Shown piece after piece: positions 51,240 through 63,449 of a DNA stretch of 64,000 nt. The DNA lies in assembly GCA_036169595.1 (NCBI GenBank), contig CM069765.1:1662501-1726500 (forward strand), written 5' to 3'. The DNA is from Dictyostelium firmibasis. Lineage: Eukaryota > Evosea > Eumycetozoa > Dictyosteliales > Dictyosteliaceae. The first letter of the stretch is position 1; each line of letters opens with the position of its first letter. Both the position numbers and the translations under genes were made by a program. The notes under the pieces are model-generated. The model searched no databases, was not told the DNA's origin, and saw nothing but the letters and a program-made list of their open reading frames with translations.

Positions 51240-53418
51240 TTACTTTTTTTTAACAACTTTTTTAGATTTGTTATTATTTAAATTTTTTTTAGAGGCAGAA
51301 GGTATAAAAGCTATTTCTAAATCTCCATTATCATTTTTAGTTATTTTTGTACCATCTTTTTCATCTTTATCATCCAAACCAGTTGCTTTCTTTATTTCTT
51401 TACCCACTCTAACATTGAATGGAGCATTCTTTAATATTTGTTGTTTACCAGATTCTTTACCATTCAATGATGGTAATGTATGACCAGTTTTAATCTCGTA
51501 CATTTTAATTGGTTTCTTTGATTTAAGTTGTTCTTTTTGTAATTCTCTTCTTTTAATTGTTGCAGAGTTTGATTTAATTTTAATATCATCTTCATCATAA
51601 TCATCACTATCTTCACTATCACTATTTTTATTTTTATAATTATCATCATCATCATCATCATCGCTATCTTCATCATCAAAATCAACTTTATCGAAATTTT
51701 CTTGAATATGTTTATCCAATTTAGAGATTTTAGATCTTGGATTTACTCTTAAGAAAGCCTCACTATCTTCATCTTGTTGGAAATCTTTATTGTGAAACAT
51801 TGCTCCAAATCTAGTATCTGATGAAGAGGATTTTGTAATTTCTGCATCCATTGGTTTATGAATATCTTGTTTTTGAATTTCATATTGAGCAGCAAGACGT
51901 TCTGCAAGTTTGGAATTAACTAATGGTTTAGGTATTGAAGTAGATGATAATGATGAGCCAGTTGGTTTTTTTGTAAGTGAAATACGAGTTTGATTCTTTT
52001 CTGCCAATTTATCTTTAATTTGTTGTTTACGTAAATCTTCATAACTTGTTGGATTTTTGGACATAACAACCTTATTATATAATTTAATATGAATGAAGAA
52101 ACCATGCATATAAGCTTTCAAATAACCGGTACCAATTAAATTTTCAATATCAAGTTTTGCAACTTCATCACGTGTAATGAATTTATAATCTTCGTAAACT
52201 AATTGTTTATCTTCTTCGAGTTCTTCAGTTAAATTATCTAAGAATGAACACCAACGTGGTGCAGCACCTAATGCTGGTACATAATAGGTTTGAATCTTTT
52301 GAGTATTACCTGGCATTAATAATAAACCAGAACCATTGGTTACAACTACATCTGTAATTGGTTTCTTTGGTTCCAATACCATATGGATTTTACCTGTATC
52401 TTTTTCAAAGGATTTAAAGATTTTTGCATCTGATGACATAATACGTTGTGTACCATCACCACTAATATGGAAATTGATTGAATTAATTGGTAATTGATAT
52501 TGATGCATCTTTATCATAGATGGTGATGCTGAACGAATATCATACATTAATACACCACCATTTGATGTACCTAAACCTAATAATAATCCATCAGGTCCAA
52601 ATTTACCAGCTGTAATTGAAATTGGCTCAGAGTCTTCATCAGCACTATTATAATCTGGTAATGCTGCTGCTGCATTAATTGTTGAAACCATAGTTCTAAC
52701 TCTTGGATCCCAACATTCGATGAAACCATTCTCACCACCCAACATCATTAATTGATGTACTGGATTTTGTGCTATCACATTAATACCACCATTTAAATGT
52801 GTTGATAATGGTGCTAAAAATCTACCTTCCTCTAAATTTAATCTATAAACATCGGTATCCGATGCTGTAATAAATAAATCACATGATGGTTTATGATATG
52901 TCATATCTCTACCTAATTTTGGAATTCTTGTCTTAAAATATGATCCAAATTTTGCATGAAATTCAATATATCTATCATCCCTTAAAAATACTGGTTTTGA
53001 ATAATCTTCTGATAACATCTAATTTTTATTAAAAAAAAAATGAATTAATAAATAAAAAATAGTCATTTGTTTATTAATTTTTTTTTTTTTTTTTTTTTGA
53101 AAATTACTAATTACTTACTTCAAAAGTTACGACATTACAATCTAAATTTCTTGAAACTTTTTGAGATAATTGTGATAATTCAAAAACTTTAAATTGTGGT
53201 GGATAAATACCAGTTGCCATAATATATTGACCATCTTGTGAAATTCTAACACGTTGAGATGAGGTTTCAAATGAGAAATCTTGAATTAATTCAATTCTTT
53301 GATTAAACTCTTTATTTTTTCTTAATTCTTCTCTTTTATTTTCTGATAACCATTCTGGTAATGATTTACCTGCTGATACATTATATATTTTAACACCATT
53401 TGTAGTTAATAAATTCAT
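51240..53418 (-). CDS. nol10: NOL10 / Enp2 ribosome-biogenesis WD protein, two exons
   Basis: Exon 1 53418-53119, intron 53118-53019 (GTAAGT...ATTAG) and exon 2 53018-51240 give 692 residues in phase. The N-terminus NLLTTNGVKIYNVSAGKSLP followed by EWLSENKRE is the Enp2/NOL10 signature. A seven-bladed WD region follows (IMATGIYPPQFKVFEL, FIECWDPRVRTMVSTI, GGVLMYDIRSASPS), then the NUC153-type motif (DTRFGAMFHNKDFQQDEDSE) near residue 510 and an acidic/basic tail. Enp2/NOL10 works in the nucleolus in early 18S rRNA processing. Its start faces the KRI1 gene across 311 bases. Confidence 0.94.
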
Positions 53419-53729
53419 TTTATTTCTTTAAAAAATATATTTTATTACTACTTTTAATAGTAATCAAAATTTTAGATAAAAAAAAAAAAATAAAAAAAAA
53501 AAAAATACAAAATTAAAAAAAAAAAAAAAAAATTAAAAAAATTAAAAAACGAAAAATAAGACTCGGTTTTTTTTTTTAATATTTTCTTTATTTTTAAAAA
53601 ATTTTTTTTTTTTTTTGTATTTAATTTTTTTTTCATCTTTTTTTTTTTTTTTTATTTCATTAATTATTTTTTTATTTTATTTTTTTTTATTTTTTATATA
53701 AAATATAACAATAAATTATTAATAAGAAA
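53419..53729. promoter_or_regulatory. Bidirectional promoter region of NOL10 and KRI1
   Basis: The only DNA between two divergent starts (53418 minus, 53730 plus), 311 bases, so both promoters must lie here. Poly-A/T blocks flank a small G/C-containing centre (AACGAAAAATAAGACTCGG at about 53547-53565). No known motif was recognised. Confidence 0.6.
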
Positions 53730-55629
53730 ATGTCAGATTCAAGTGATAGTGAATCATCATCTTCATCATATAGCTCATCATCATCATCATCATCAAGTGA
53801 AAATGAATCAATTAAAGAAGAAAAGAAAGTTTTATTCCAAGATGATAGTGATTCAGATTCAGCTGAAACTGAAATTAAAGTTAATAAAAAGTATGAAAAG
53901 ATGTATGAAGCTAAAAAAGCTCATAATGAATTGATTTCAGCAGCAACTACACTTGAAGAGGATGAAGTAAGTGAAGATGATGATGGTAAATTCGATTCTA
54001 AAGAAATGAACGATGGTTTCCTTACACTTTTACCATTGTTAGCAAAGAGAAGAACTGAATTATTATTAAAGAATAAGGATATAAAATTCTTTGATAGTAA
54101 CAACCAACAACAAGAGGCATCAGGATCAGATGACGAAGCAGATAGCGAATCTGAAGAATCTGAATCTGAAAACAAAAAGAAAAAGAAACCATTTACATTA
54201 AAAGATTATCAAAGAGAAAAACTCGCTAAAACAATGAACAAAGATCAATATGAAGAATCTGATGAAGAGAAATATGATGGTGATGAAGAGGATTTCGATG
54301 CATTACCACATAATAAACAACAAGAGAAATTAAAGAAAGATTTCCTTGAAGCTTCAAAACGTTCATTTAAAAATGAAGTTAATAATAAAAATGATTCAGA
54401 CGACAATGATGATTCATCATCATCATCATCCGATGATGATCTATTGGTTAAAAGAAAAAAGAGTGAAGAGGATCAAGAGGTTGAAGATAGAGAATTTGAA
54501 GAGTTTAGACAACGTTTAGAGAAAAAGAAATCACCATTCGTTGAAGAGACCGAAACAATCAGTGAATTTTGGAAAGGTAAAGATGCCAATAACGATGAAA
54601 AATTCCTTAGAGACTATTTATTGGGTCAGAAATGGCAATCTGATAAAGGTAAATTACCAACCTACGAAGAAATCCTCAAGGAATTGGATCAAGATGAGGG
54701 TGAAACTATTAAACAAGACGACTTTGAACGTACCTATAATTTCCGTTTCGAAGAACCAGGCTCTGCAATCATTGTTAGTCATCCACGTACTGTAGAAAAT
54801 TCAGTACGTCGTAAAGATTCCGCAAGAAAAACAAAGAGAGAAAAGAAGAAAGAGAGAAAAGAGCAACGTGCAGTTCAAAATCAAGAGAAAATTAAACAAC
54901 TTAAAAATGAGAAAAAGAAACAAATCCTTGAGAAAGTTAAAGAAATCAATAGTATCACTGGTTCAAGTCTATTCAATTTAGACTCTGTCGATATCAAAAA
55001 AATTGATCCTGAATTAATGGTTAAATCAATTGGTAAAAAAGTTAAACAACAAGATAACAACAACTACAACAATGAAGAGTATGATGAGAATTATGAAGGT
55101 GGTGAGGATGATTATCAATATGATGAAGGTGGTGGTAGTGGTCGTTTTGATTTTAATAAAGTCATTGAATCAGGCCTTTATGATGATCAGTTTGAAGATG
55201 ATGGTGAAGTTTGGTCAAATGAAAGAATGTCAAAAGAACGTGAGGAATTAGAATCAATGTTAGATAGATATTACGAAATGGATTATCAAGATCTTTTAGG
55301 TGATGATACTCCAGTTCGTTTCAAATATACAAAGGTTGACCCAGATTCAACCATTTCAGTCGATGATATCTTAGAGAAGGATGATAAAGATTTGGAAAAG
55401 ATTTTACCACTTAATAAAATTGCAACCTACTATAATCCTTCCTATAAAGGTTATCGTGAAAAAGCAGATAAAAGATATTTCGATAAATCCAATAATAATA
55501 AATATCTCACAAAATCCTCAAAACCCTCAACAAATTATAATAGTAAATATAACCAAAACAAACAATTTAACTCTAAATTTGATAAAAATAACAATAATGA
55601 TAATAATAATAATAATAATAACAGTAAAT

Positions 55630-55661
<32 letters not shown>

Positions 55662-55835
55662 AATAAAAACAATACTAAAGAAGAATTCGATAATAATAAA
55701 AAAGATTATAATAATAAACAAACAACTACCACAACTACCACAACTACTGAAACAACTGAACAAGTAGGTGAAAAGAAAAGAAAAGCAAAGAACAAAAATA
55801 AAGTATCTGCTAATAAAATTCAAAAGGTTGAATAA
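53730..55835 (+). CDS. kri1: KRI1 homologue, ribosome biogenesis
   Basis: Single exon, 701 residues, highly charged throughout. An N-terminal acidic Ser/Asp/Glu tract precedes the family core: TLKDYQREKLAKTM, FVEETETISEFWKGKD and DEKFLRDYLLGQKW at about 280-300. A basic helix RRKDSARKTKREKKKERKEQ follows, and the C-terminal Kri1 block runs from VRFKYTKVDPDSTISVDDIL to LNKIATYYNPSYKGYREKA. Kri1 is a nucleolar protein needed for 40S (18S) maturation in yeast. The last 100 residues are Asn/Lys/Thr low complexity. Functional link with the divergent NOL10 gene. Confidence 0.92.
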
Positions 55836-56170
55836 AAATATAAAATAAAAAACAAAACAAAAAATATTTTTTGGAAAAAAAAGATATTTTTTTGGAAAAA
55901 AAAAAAAAAATTCCACATGAGGAACATCCCTCTCTTGCTCCAAAGGTGCACCTGCATTTTATTGAAATTTTTTTTTTTTTCATACACAAAAATTTTCCCT
56001 CCATTTTATTTTTTTTCACACAATTTCAATTTAAAAAAAAAAAAACAAAATATACTTTTTATTTCATTTTTTTCTTCAAATTAGCAATAATCGGATTTAT
56101 ATATTGTAAAATTTTTTATTATTATCTTTAAAGAAAAAAAAAAAATAAAAACAAATAAATAATTAAAATA

Positions 56171-56212
<42 letters not shown>

Positions 56213-56239
56213 AAAAAATAAAATAAAATAAAATAAAAA
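55836..56239. other. Intergenic region, 404 bases
   Basis: Between the KRI1 stop and the APC7 start. 55905-55960 is an unusually G/C-rich patch (CACATGAGGAACATCCCTCT, then CTTGCTCCAAAGGTGCACCTGC). Poly-A/T runs surround it, including a long poly-A at 56174-56210. The patch has no obvious fold or coding frame. Confidence 0.6.
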
Positions 56240-57358
56240 ATGATTCAACAACTTCCAATGGTTAGTGTTGAATTAATGATTAATAATTTGAAAATGTTGG
56301 TTGAATCAAAACAATATTCATCAGCAGAATTTTTGGGTAATTTTGTAATCTCAATCCCAAATCCACAAAAGACACCCCTTCAGAATATAATTTCATTTTC
56401 GTTATTTGGAGACTCTTTATTTGGAAAGAATGAATTTGTTAGATCATTAAAATATTTTAAACAATCATTAGATATCCTATTTAAAGTTTATAATAACCCA
56501 AATAGTATCAATAACAATAAACAATCAGACTTTGATAATAAACAATTTGAATATGAATTAAAATATAAAATATCTTTATGTTATATAAAAATTAATAGAA
56601 ATAATTTAGCAATTTCATATGTACGTAAACAATCTACATTATATTATAATTGTATTATATATATATATATATATGTATTATAATCTTTGCAGTTTTTAAT
56701 AAAAAAAATAAATAAAAAAAGCTTGAATCAATACCCTTTAATTCTAGAGGATTAGATGCAAATTTAACAATAGCAAAATTATATAAAGATCTTGGCAAAG
56801 AAAAATCAAAAGAATGTATCATTAGTTATAAAGAAGTTTTAAAATTATGTCCATTATGTTTAGATGCAATCAATGCATTAAAAGAAATGGGTGAAAATTT
56901 AGATCAAGTTTTAGTGCCTTCAATAAATAAATTTCAACAAAAAAATAGTAACTTTAATAATAATAATATAATAGATTTATCTTGGATATCTTTATTATCA
57001 ACGTCTCAATATGAGATGAAAAGAAATCAACCTGAAAGTAATAATTTTTTTTTTTTTTTTTGTTTTTTTTCAATTAAATATTAATTTCAAATTTTTATTA
57101 TTTTACTTTTTTTTATTTTTTTGTTAGAATCATTAATATTATTAAAGAAAGTGGAATCTAAATTTTCAACTAATTTACATGTTTTAGAGAAATTAGCATT
57201 ATCATATTTATATCATGATGAACCTTCAATAATCAATACATTTAATATCTTTCAAAAAATTAGATTATTGGATCCATATTATGTGGGTTCAATGGATATA
57301 TTTTGTTCATTATTAAAAAGAAGGTCATTACAATTTGAATTAAATAAGTAGGTATTTT

Positions 57359-57411
<53 letters not shown>

Positions 57412-58376
57412 GTAAAAAAATAAATGTTAACAATTTTTTATTAAAAAAAAAATAAAACAAAATAAAAATAATAAAAAAAAAAAGAGTATGTAATGATTTA
57501 GTGGCATCAAATCCTTATTGTGCAGAAACATGGACATCAGTAGCATTATTTTACTTTTTAAAGGAGAATGTTGAGAAATCATTGGAAAATGTTGATAGGG
57601 CAATTAGTATTAAAGAATCTCATGAATTTGCACATTCATTAAAGGGAGAGATATTGTTATCATTGGATGAGCCAAGAGAAGCATTACCATCATTGGAGAG
57701 AGCATTCCAACTTTCAAAGAATATTTTAACAGCACGTGAATTAGTTAGATGTCATTTAATATTAAATCAAATGAAAGAGGCTTTGATTGTAGCCGAAACC
57801 ATCAATTTCCTTAGCCCTGATTATTCGAAAACAATGGCTTTGCTTGGTATGGTTTTAGCAAATCAACCCGAAGAAAGAGAAGAAGCTAGAAAAATTTTAA
57901 CAAAAGCATTAGCTTTATCTCCTCATTGTACTGATACTGTTTTAACTTTAAGTAAATTAAATGTTGTCGAAGGTAGATTCCAAGAAGCAATTGATATGTA
58001 TGTTATTTTTTATTTTTTTTTATTTTATTTTATTTTTTTTTTGTAGTTAGGAAATTAAAAATTTTCATTTATAAATAGTTTAAATAATCAATTGGAATAT
58101 CAAGAAACTGATTTAATGCATACAGAAATCGCTGGAGTTTATTTAACAAAAGACTACCATGAAGAAGCCATGATTCATTATAATAGTGCATTAGAAATCA
58201 ATCCTCAATATGAACCTGCATCAAGAGGTATTGCAAGGTTAGAATTAATTATGAAGGGTATTGACCCAGATCAGGAATTGGACCAAGAGAATGAAGAGGA
58301 TCAAGAAGAAGAAGAAGAAGAAGAGGAAGAAGGTGAAGGTGAGGATGATGATGATGATGACGAATATATATCTTGA
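56240..58376 (+). CDS. anapc7: Anaphase-promoting complex subunit 7 (APC7), five exons
   Basis: Exons 56240-56620, 56722-57037, 57128-57347, 57485-57997 and 58079-58376 join in phase to 575 residues, close to animal APC7. TPR units run the length of the protein: exon 1 has SLFGKNEFVRSLKYFKQSLD. The exon 1/2 junction makes NNLAISYLESIPFNSR, the APC7-specific repeat, followed by ISYKEVLKLCPLCLDA. Exons 3-4 have LNKVCNDLVASNPYCAETW, then FLKENVEKSLENVDRAIS and EPREALPSLERAFQL. Exon 5 ends in a long Glu/Asp tail. APC7 is a TPR scaffold subunit of the cell-cycle ubiquitin ligase APC/C and is absent from yeast. Donors vary (GTACGT, GTAATA, GTAGGT, GTATGT). Confidence 0.9.
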
Positions 58377-58540
58377 AAAAAAAAAAAAAAAAAAAAAAAT
58401 TGAAAAAAAAAAATAAAAAAAAAAGTGAATAAATAAAAAATTATTGAACTAATCAAAGAAGGAATGAAATAAATGAAAAAAAAAAAATTAAAAATTTTAA
58501 AAAAATAAAAAAAGATATTTTTTTTTTTGTGTGAAAATGG

Positions 58541-58550
58541 CTCACGTGAC
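58541..58550. promoter_or_regulatory. CACGTG palindrome (CTCACGTGAC)
   Basis: E-box/G-box type core in an A+T-rich gap, 152 bases before a second copy at 58694. Pairing of sites suggests a bound factor; the target gene is unknown. Confidence 0.35.
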
Positions 58551-58692
58551 TTTTTTTTTTAAATCAATTTCTTCTTTTAAATTGTCATATGATTTGATGA
58601 TATTCATTATTCATAAAAAAAAAGGTTTTTTTTTTTTAAAAAAAAGAGACGGTTTTTGTTTTAAATTAATTTTGTGGTGTTTTTTTGTCTTG

Positions 58693-58702
58693 AGCACGTG
58701 AC
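58693..58702. promoter_or_regulatory. CACGTG palindrome (AGCACGTGAC)
   Basis: Second site of the pair. It shares the extended GCACGTGAC with the reverse complement of the site at 15923, so flanking bases are also kept. Confidence 0.35.
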
Positions 58703-59133
58703 TTTTGGGGTTATTTTAATATTTTTTTTTTAAAAAAAAAAAAAAGAAATTTACGAAATATATTTGCCGTTAATTATCTATCACAATCATTATAATAATA
58801 GATAACTGATTGAATGGGACTATGGAGATTTAGTGATAAAATGGATTATTAAAAAAAAAAAAAAAAAAAATTATTAATTCTTTATTTTTTAATTTTCAAA
58901 GCAAATTATTTTATTTTTTTAAAATTTTTTTTTTTACAACAAACTTGGCTTTTGAGTTGTTATTAAGTGATTATTGGTTTTAAATAAAAAAAAATAAAAA
59001 AAATAAAAAAAAAATAAATTAAAAAAATGGGCAACTGCGCATTGTAATAGAGTTTAGAGAAATTTTTTTTTTTTTTTTTCTTTCAAAATAACCTCTCTCT
59101 CACAATTCAATTTTTTTGATTTTTTTTGAATTT

Positions 59134-59180
<47 letters not shown>

Positions 59181-59677
59181 TTTTTTATTTTTTTTATTTT
59201 TTATTTTTTATTTTTTATTTTTTTTTTCTTTCAATACAAAAAAAAAAAAAATTTTAACACATAAACTTTATTATTATTTTAACAGTTATAAACCAATATA
59301 ATTTTTAATTTGGTTGGTGTTATTTTTTTATTTTAATTTTTTTTTTTTTTAAAATTTTTTTTTTATTTTTTTTTTTTTAAAAAAAAAAAAAAAGGATAAT
59401 CCCTGTTTTTTTGTTTTTTTTTTAAATAATATAGAAAATTTTTAATTAATAAATTAAAAGAAAATAAAAAGAATAATAAAAAAAAAGTTTAAATATTTTA
59501 AATAGTAATAATAAATAAAAATAATAATAACAATAATAGTAGAAACAATATCAATTTCAAAAATTTTTGGATAATATTTTTAATTTTTTTTTTTTTAAAC
59601 AAATTTTTCTCATTTAAAAATTCCATACAAATTCAATTTTTTTCTTTCTCAATTTGGGAAAAATATATAGATATAAA

Positions 59678-59750
59678 ATGAATAGTAATAACAATAATAA
59701 TAATAGCAATAATAACAATAATAATATCAATAATAATATCTATAGTAACT

Positions 59751-59786
<36 letters not shown>

Positions 59787-61687
59787 GTAATAATAATAAT
59801 AATAATAACAATAATATGCATTATAACAATTCCAATGGCTATCATAATAATTATAATGGTTTCAATAATAACAATAATGGTTCCTATAATAATGACAGTA
59901 ATGAATTTTATGGCGATGATTCACAAGATGCAGACTTGGATGCATTAACAAATTTAATAGTAAACAACATACCAAAAATGATGGATACAAACGAATTAAG
60001 ATCATTATTTGACAAATTTGGTGATATAGAGTCATGTAAGGTTGTTTTCAACCGTAAAAAGGAAGGAAGTAATATCAACCTAAATAATAATAATAACAGT
60101 AATAACAATAATAGTTTAGGATATGGATTTGTTAAATATTCTAAAAAGGAGGATGCAGCAATGGCAATCGAACAAATGAATGGTTTTGAAGTCGATTCAA
60201 AACCACTCAAAGTGTCATATGCTCAAGCAAGTAGTAGTCAGTCCACCCATGCCAATCTATACATCAATAGATTAGAACCACATGTAACTAACTCTAATTT
60301 GAAAGAGGTGTTTAGTAGTTTTGGTGATGTGATAGACACTAAAATTTTAACGGACCCTGATACTGGGGCAAGTAGATGCGTGGGCTTTGTTCATTTTTCA
60401 CAAAGAAGAGAGGCTTTAAAAGCAGTATCTTCAATGAATGGAGCTAACATACCTTTTCAATCTACACCCATTTATGTTAAAGTAAGTTGATTCTTCTTTT
60501 CTCTGTCCTCTCCTTCTCATTTTAGATTTCCTCATGAGTGAATTTTATTATGCTCTACCCTTTTTTAATATTAAATTTTTATTTTTATTTATTTTATATA
60601 TATATTTTTTTTTTATGTTTTATATTCCCAAAGTTTATATTTTATTTTTAATTTTTTTTTCTCTTGAAAGAATTAACCTTAACATTTCCTTTTTTTTTTT
60701 TTATTTTTAATATTACCTTATCGTTTTATTTTTAAATTCCATTACACCTGATAAATTTTTATTTTCATTAAATTTTTATTTTCCATTTTTATTTTCCTTT
60801 TTTTTTTGCAACTATTGAAGTTTGCAAATCAATTGAGTGGTAGTGGCAATGGCAATGGTATAGGTAATGGAAACCACAATCCTTTCAATTTTAATAATAG
60901 TAATAATGGCAGCTATAATAATTACAATGGCAGTGGTGGTAGTGGTAATAGTAATGGTAATAACAATAAAAATAGTAATGGTAGCAACAGCAATAGTAAT
61001 TTTAACAACTATAATAACAATAGTAACAACAGCAATTATGGTAATATGTATAGTAACAGCAATAATGGCAATGGCAATAGTAGCAATAACATTAGCAATG
61101 GCAATAGCATTAGCAATGGCAATGGCAATAGCAATGGCAATAGCAATGGCAATGGAAATAGCAATGGCAATGGCAATAGAAATAGCAATGGCAATAATAG
61201 CAATGGAAATAGTAGTAGTAATAGAAATAGTTACAACTACGATAACAATAATTATAACAACTATAGTAATGACGATTACAATGGATATAATAATTACAGT
61301 AACAATAATAGTAGTAATGGTAATAATACTGGTAATAATAATAATACTGGTAATAATAATAGTAATAATAATAATGACAGTAATAATAATATGATGTCAT
61401 CGTTTCCAATCCATATTTCCAATTTACCAAATAATATTGATGAAACCTTTTTATATAAACTATTTGCATTTGGTCCCATTTCAGGAGTCCAGTTATTAAA
61501 CAATGGTCAAGCTATTATTACATATTTACATTATCAAACAGTTCAAAATGCAATTAATAATTTAAATGGAAAAATTATTTCAGGTAGATCATTAAAGGTT
61601 GTTTGCCTTACTCATTCAACTCTTTTGAATAATGACACGATATATAACAATAGCAACAACCATAATGGTAATATCAACAACTGGTAA
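59678..61687 (+). CDS. Three-RRM RNA-binding protein (Hu/ELAV-like layout), two exons
   Basis: ATG 59678; an upstream TTG-initiated extension is ignored. Exon 1 59678-60481 and exon 2 60821-61687 (intron GTAAGT...TGAAG, 339 bases) give 556 residues in phase. Residues 1-85 are Asn-rich. RRM1 is about 90-185 (LIVNNIPKMMD as RNP2, LGYGFVKYSKKED as RNP1, with an Asn insert in between). RRM2 is about 192-270 (NLYINRLEP; CVGFVHFSQRREA), with the exon junction at its last strand. A Gly/Asn/Ser linker of about 185 residues follows, then RRM3 at about 461-532 (PIHISNLPNN; GQAIITYLHY). RRM1-RRM2 tandem, long linker and RRM3 is the Hu/ELAV and CELF arrangement. Probably binds U-rich mRNA; role unknown. 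Confidence 0.88.
60865..61380 (+). repeat. Asn/Gly/Ser-coding AAT-GGC-AGC repeat
   Basis: The linker of the three-RRM protein is made of AATGGC and AATAGC hexamers, most regular at about 61063-61215. Both strands give long artificial reading frames (Met/Ala/Ile, Tyr/Cys/His), none of which is a gene. Confidence 0.85.
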
Positions 61688-61915
61688 TAATGTTTATTAT
61701 TAAAATTATTTGTGCTCCCTTCTTTTTTTTTCTTATAGAAAAGAAAAGAGAATCTTCAAACAAAAATATATTAAATTAAATATATACAATAGTTTTATAC
61801 ATTAAAAAAATAGCACTCTCTCTCTTCTCTGTCTTAGCTTTAGTCTAGTCTTGGTTTTAGTTTTCGGTCGGTGTTTATATTTTAGTGAAGATAGAAAAAT
61901 GGTTTTTAGGTGATA

Positions 61916-61951
<36 letters not shown>

Positions 61952-62069
61952 ACAAAAAAAAAAAAAGAAAAAAAAGATAAACAAAAATCATTGATGATTT
62001 CTTTGTTAAATTTTTTAACTTAATTTTATTGATTTTTTTTTTTTTTTTTTTATTATTAGACAAAAAAAA

Positions 62070-62500
62070 AAAAGAAATTGTTTTCCTTTCCCAGTCGCCA
62101 ACTGATTCTCCCATTGATAGAGTATTTCCACTTAATCCAAATTCCTTTGAAGGTTTCTTTTCTACTTTATCTGAGCTAGTTGTTGTGCTCTCTAAATTAA
62201 TTTTTGCTTTATTAGATACACAACTTGACCATCGTCCATTGGAGAGTATTAACATTACAGACCTATTTATTATTTTTTTATAACTCTTAAGTTAATTATA
62301 AGTGATTGTGGGGGATTAATATAAAATATTACCATTTGAGAAAATTCAATAACATCAGAGATAATTTTAATTATTGCTTTTATGTTTCGTCTGTATCCGT
62401 GTAATACATATCGAAAACCAATTCTTGGGACAATAGTTTCAAAAACAAGTATAATAGAGTTAACAATATTTGGTCTTGAAAATCATATGACCAAGATGTT
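62070..62500 (-). pseudogene. Relic of a membrane-helix protein gene (PEX16-like layout, tentative)
   Basis: Two minus-strand coding-like blocks. 62500-62330 reads IVNSIILVFETIVPRIGFRY, then RRNIKAIIKIISDVIEFSQM. 62255-62070 reads LILSNGRWSSCVSNKAKINL, then a Ser/Thr/Lys segment ending SMGESVGDWERKT. The order and spacing (amphipathic helix, basic turn, hydrophobic helix, loop) resemble the middle of the peroxisome protein PEX16, but the match is by pattern only. The blocks do not join in frame by a normal intron, and no start or end is visible. It may instead be part of a real spliced gene that I could not resolve. Confidence 0.25.
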
Positions 62501-62865
62501 TCGCTGGCTTTAATTCTTAAGAATTTTTAAGTTTTTAAAAAAAATCCATTATAAAAATAAAGTGTTTGAAATAAATTCATTAGGAAAAAAAAGTGTATAT
62601 ATTATACTTTTCCATAATTTATCATATAATTTTAATTAAGCTATTTTTTTTTTTTATTAAATGTCATTCTTTTATATATGAATATTCTAGAGGTGTTATC
62701 TTGTGAATATGCAATCTGTTCTCTTTTTCTTTTTTTTTTCAAAATTAATTTTTTTTTCAAAAAAAGTCATCAAATTTTAGTTTTTTTTATTATTATAAAA
62801 TATCAATTAAAAAAAATAAACGAGTGCTTGGGATAAAAAATAAATAACCACCTAAAAATGAGTAA

Positions 62866-63100
62866 AGAAATCAGGTATTCATGTTTTTGTTGACAAGAAA
62901 ATAAAAAAAGAAAAGTTGATCAAGAAATGGGAAGACAATGAAAAAGGTATGGTATTAAAGACACTCTTAATTAGACACAGAAAATCATACCATAGAATGT
63001 GAAAAATTACAAAATGATATTGGTACGGATAATGCCTTATTCAACATGGTGGTAAACTTATACATGAATATAATATTAGTTCAGATCTCATAATAAAAAC
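62866..63100 (+). pseudogene. Short coding-like relics, unidentified
   Basis: Base composition rises to that of coding DNA. One frame reads SGIHVFVDKKIKKEKLIKKW, then EDNEKGMVLKTLLIRHRKSY before a stop. An adjacent frame reads ENHTIECEKLQNDIGTDNAL, then FNMVVNLYMNIILVQIS. Neither has a plausible start and they do not share a frame. Probably pieces of one decayed gene; family not recognised. Confidence 0.25.
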
Positions 63101-63350
63101 AAAGTTAGATGTGTACATGAAAACTATGAAACACTTAAATAAAAAATAATATAATATAATAAAATATGAAATTACTTAAACGTTTTTTTATTGTTTTGTT
63201 TAGATTCAAATTTTACAAACAAAATTTTTTTTTCAATTTTTTTTTAGCATCATAATTTTAGCATGCCAAAGAGTCATATTATTCGTTCATGATAATACCT
63301 TAAAAAAAAAAGATTAATTTGTTTGTTTTATAATGTAAATACATTATTTT

Positions 63351-63383
<33 letters not shown>

Positions 63384-63449
63384 CATACAAAATTGATAGA
63401 ATCCTTTCCAAAATAATATTTAAAAACTAATTAATAAAAAAAGTTGAGG

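Larger units (their letters stand above)
58377..59677. other. 1.3 kb intergenic region
   Basis: Between APC7 and the three-RRM gene. Contains two CACGTG sites, a small inverted repeat (TTATCTAT at 58774-58781 with ATAGATAA at 58798-58805), a G/C-containing patch at about 59028-59060 (GGGCAACTGCGCATTGTAAT) and a very long poly-T at 59130-59178. No coding gene. Confidence 0.6.

Noticed and set aside
61110-61503. Tyr/Cys/His-rich and Leu-rich minus-strand frames
   Set aside because: Shadows of the Asn/Gly/Ser repeat linker of the three-RRM protein.
62029-62283. Plus-strand frame SQSPTDSPIDRVFPLNP... opposite the possible PEX16-like relic
   Set aside because: Its start is a poly-T-derived Phe run, and the opposite strand gives a more protein-like composition that continues in the neighbouring block.
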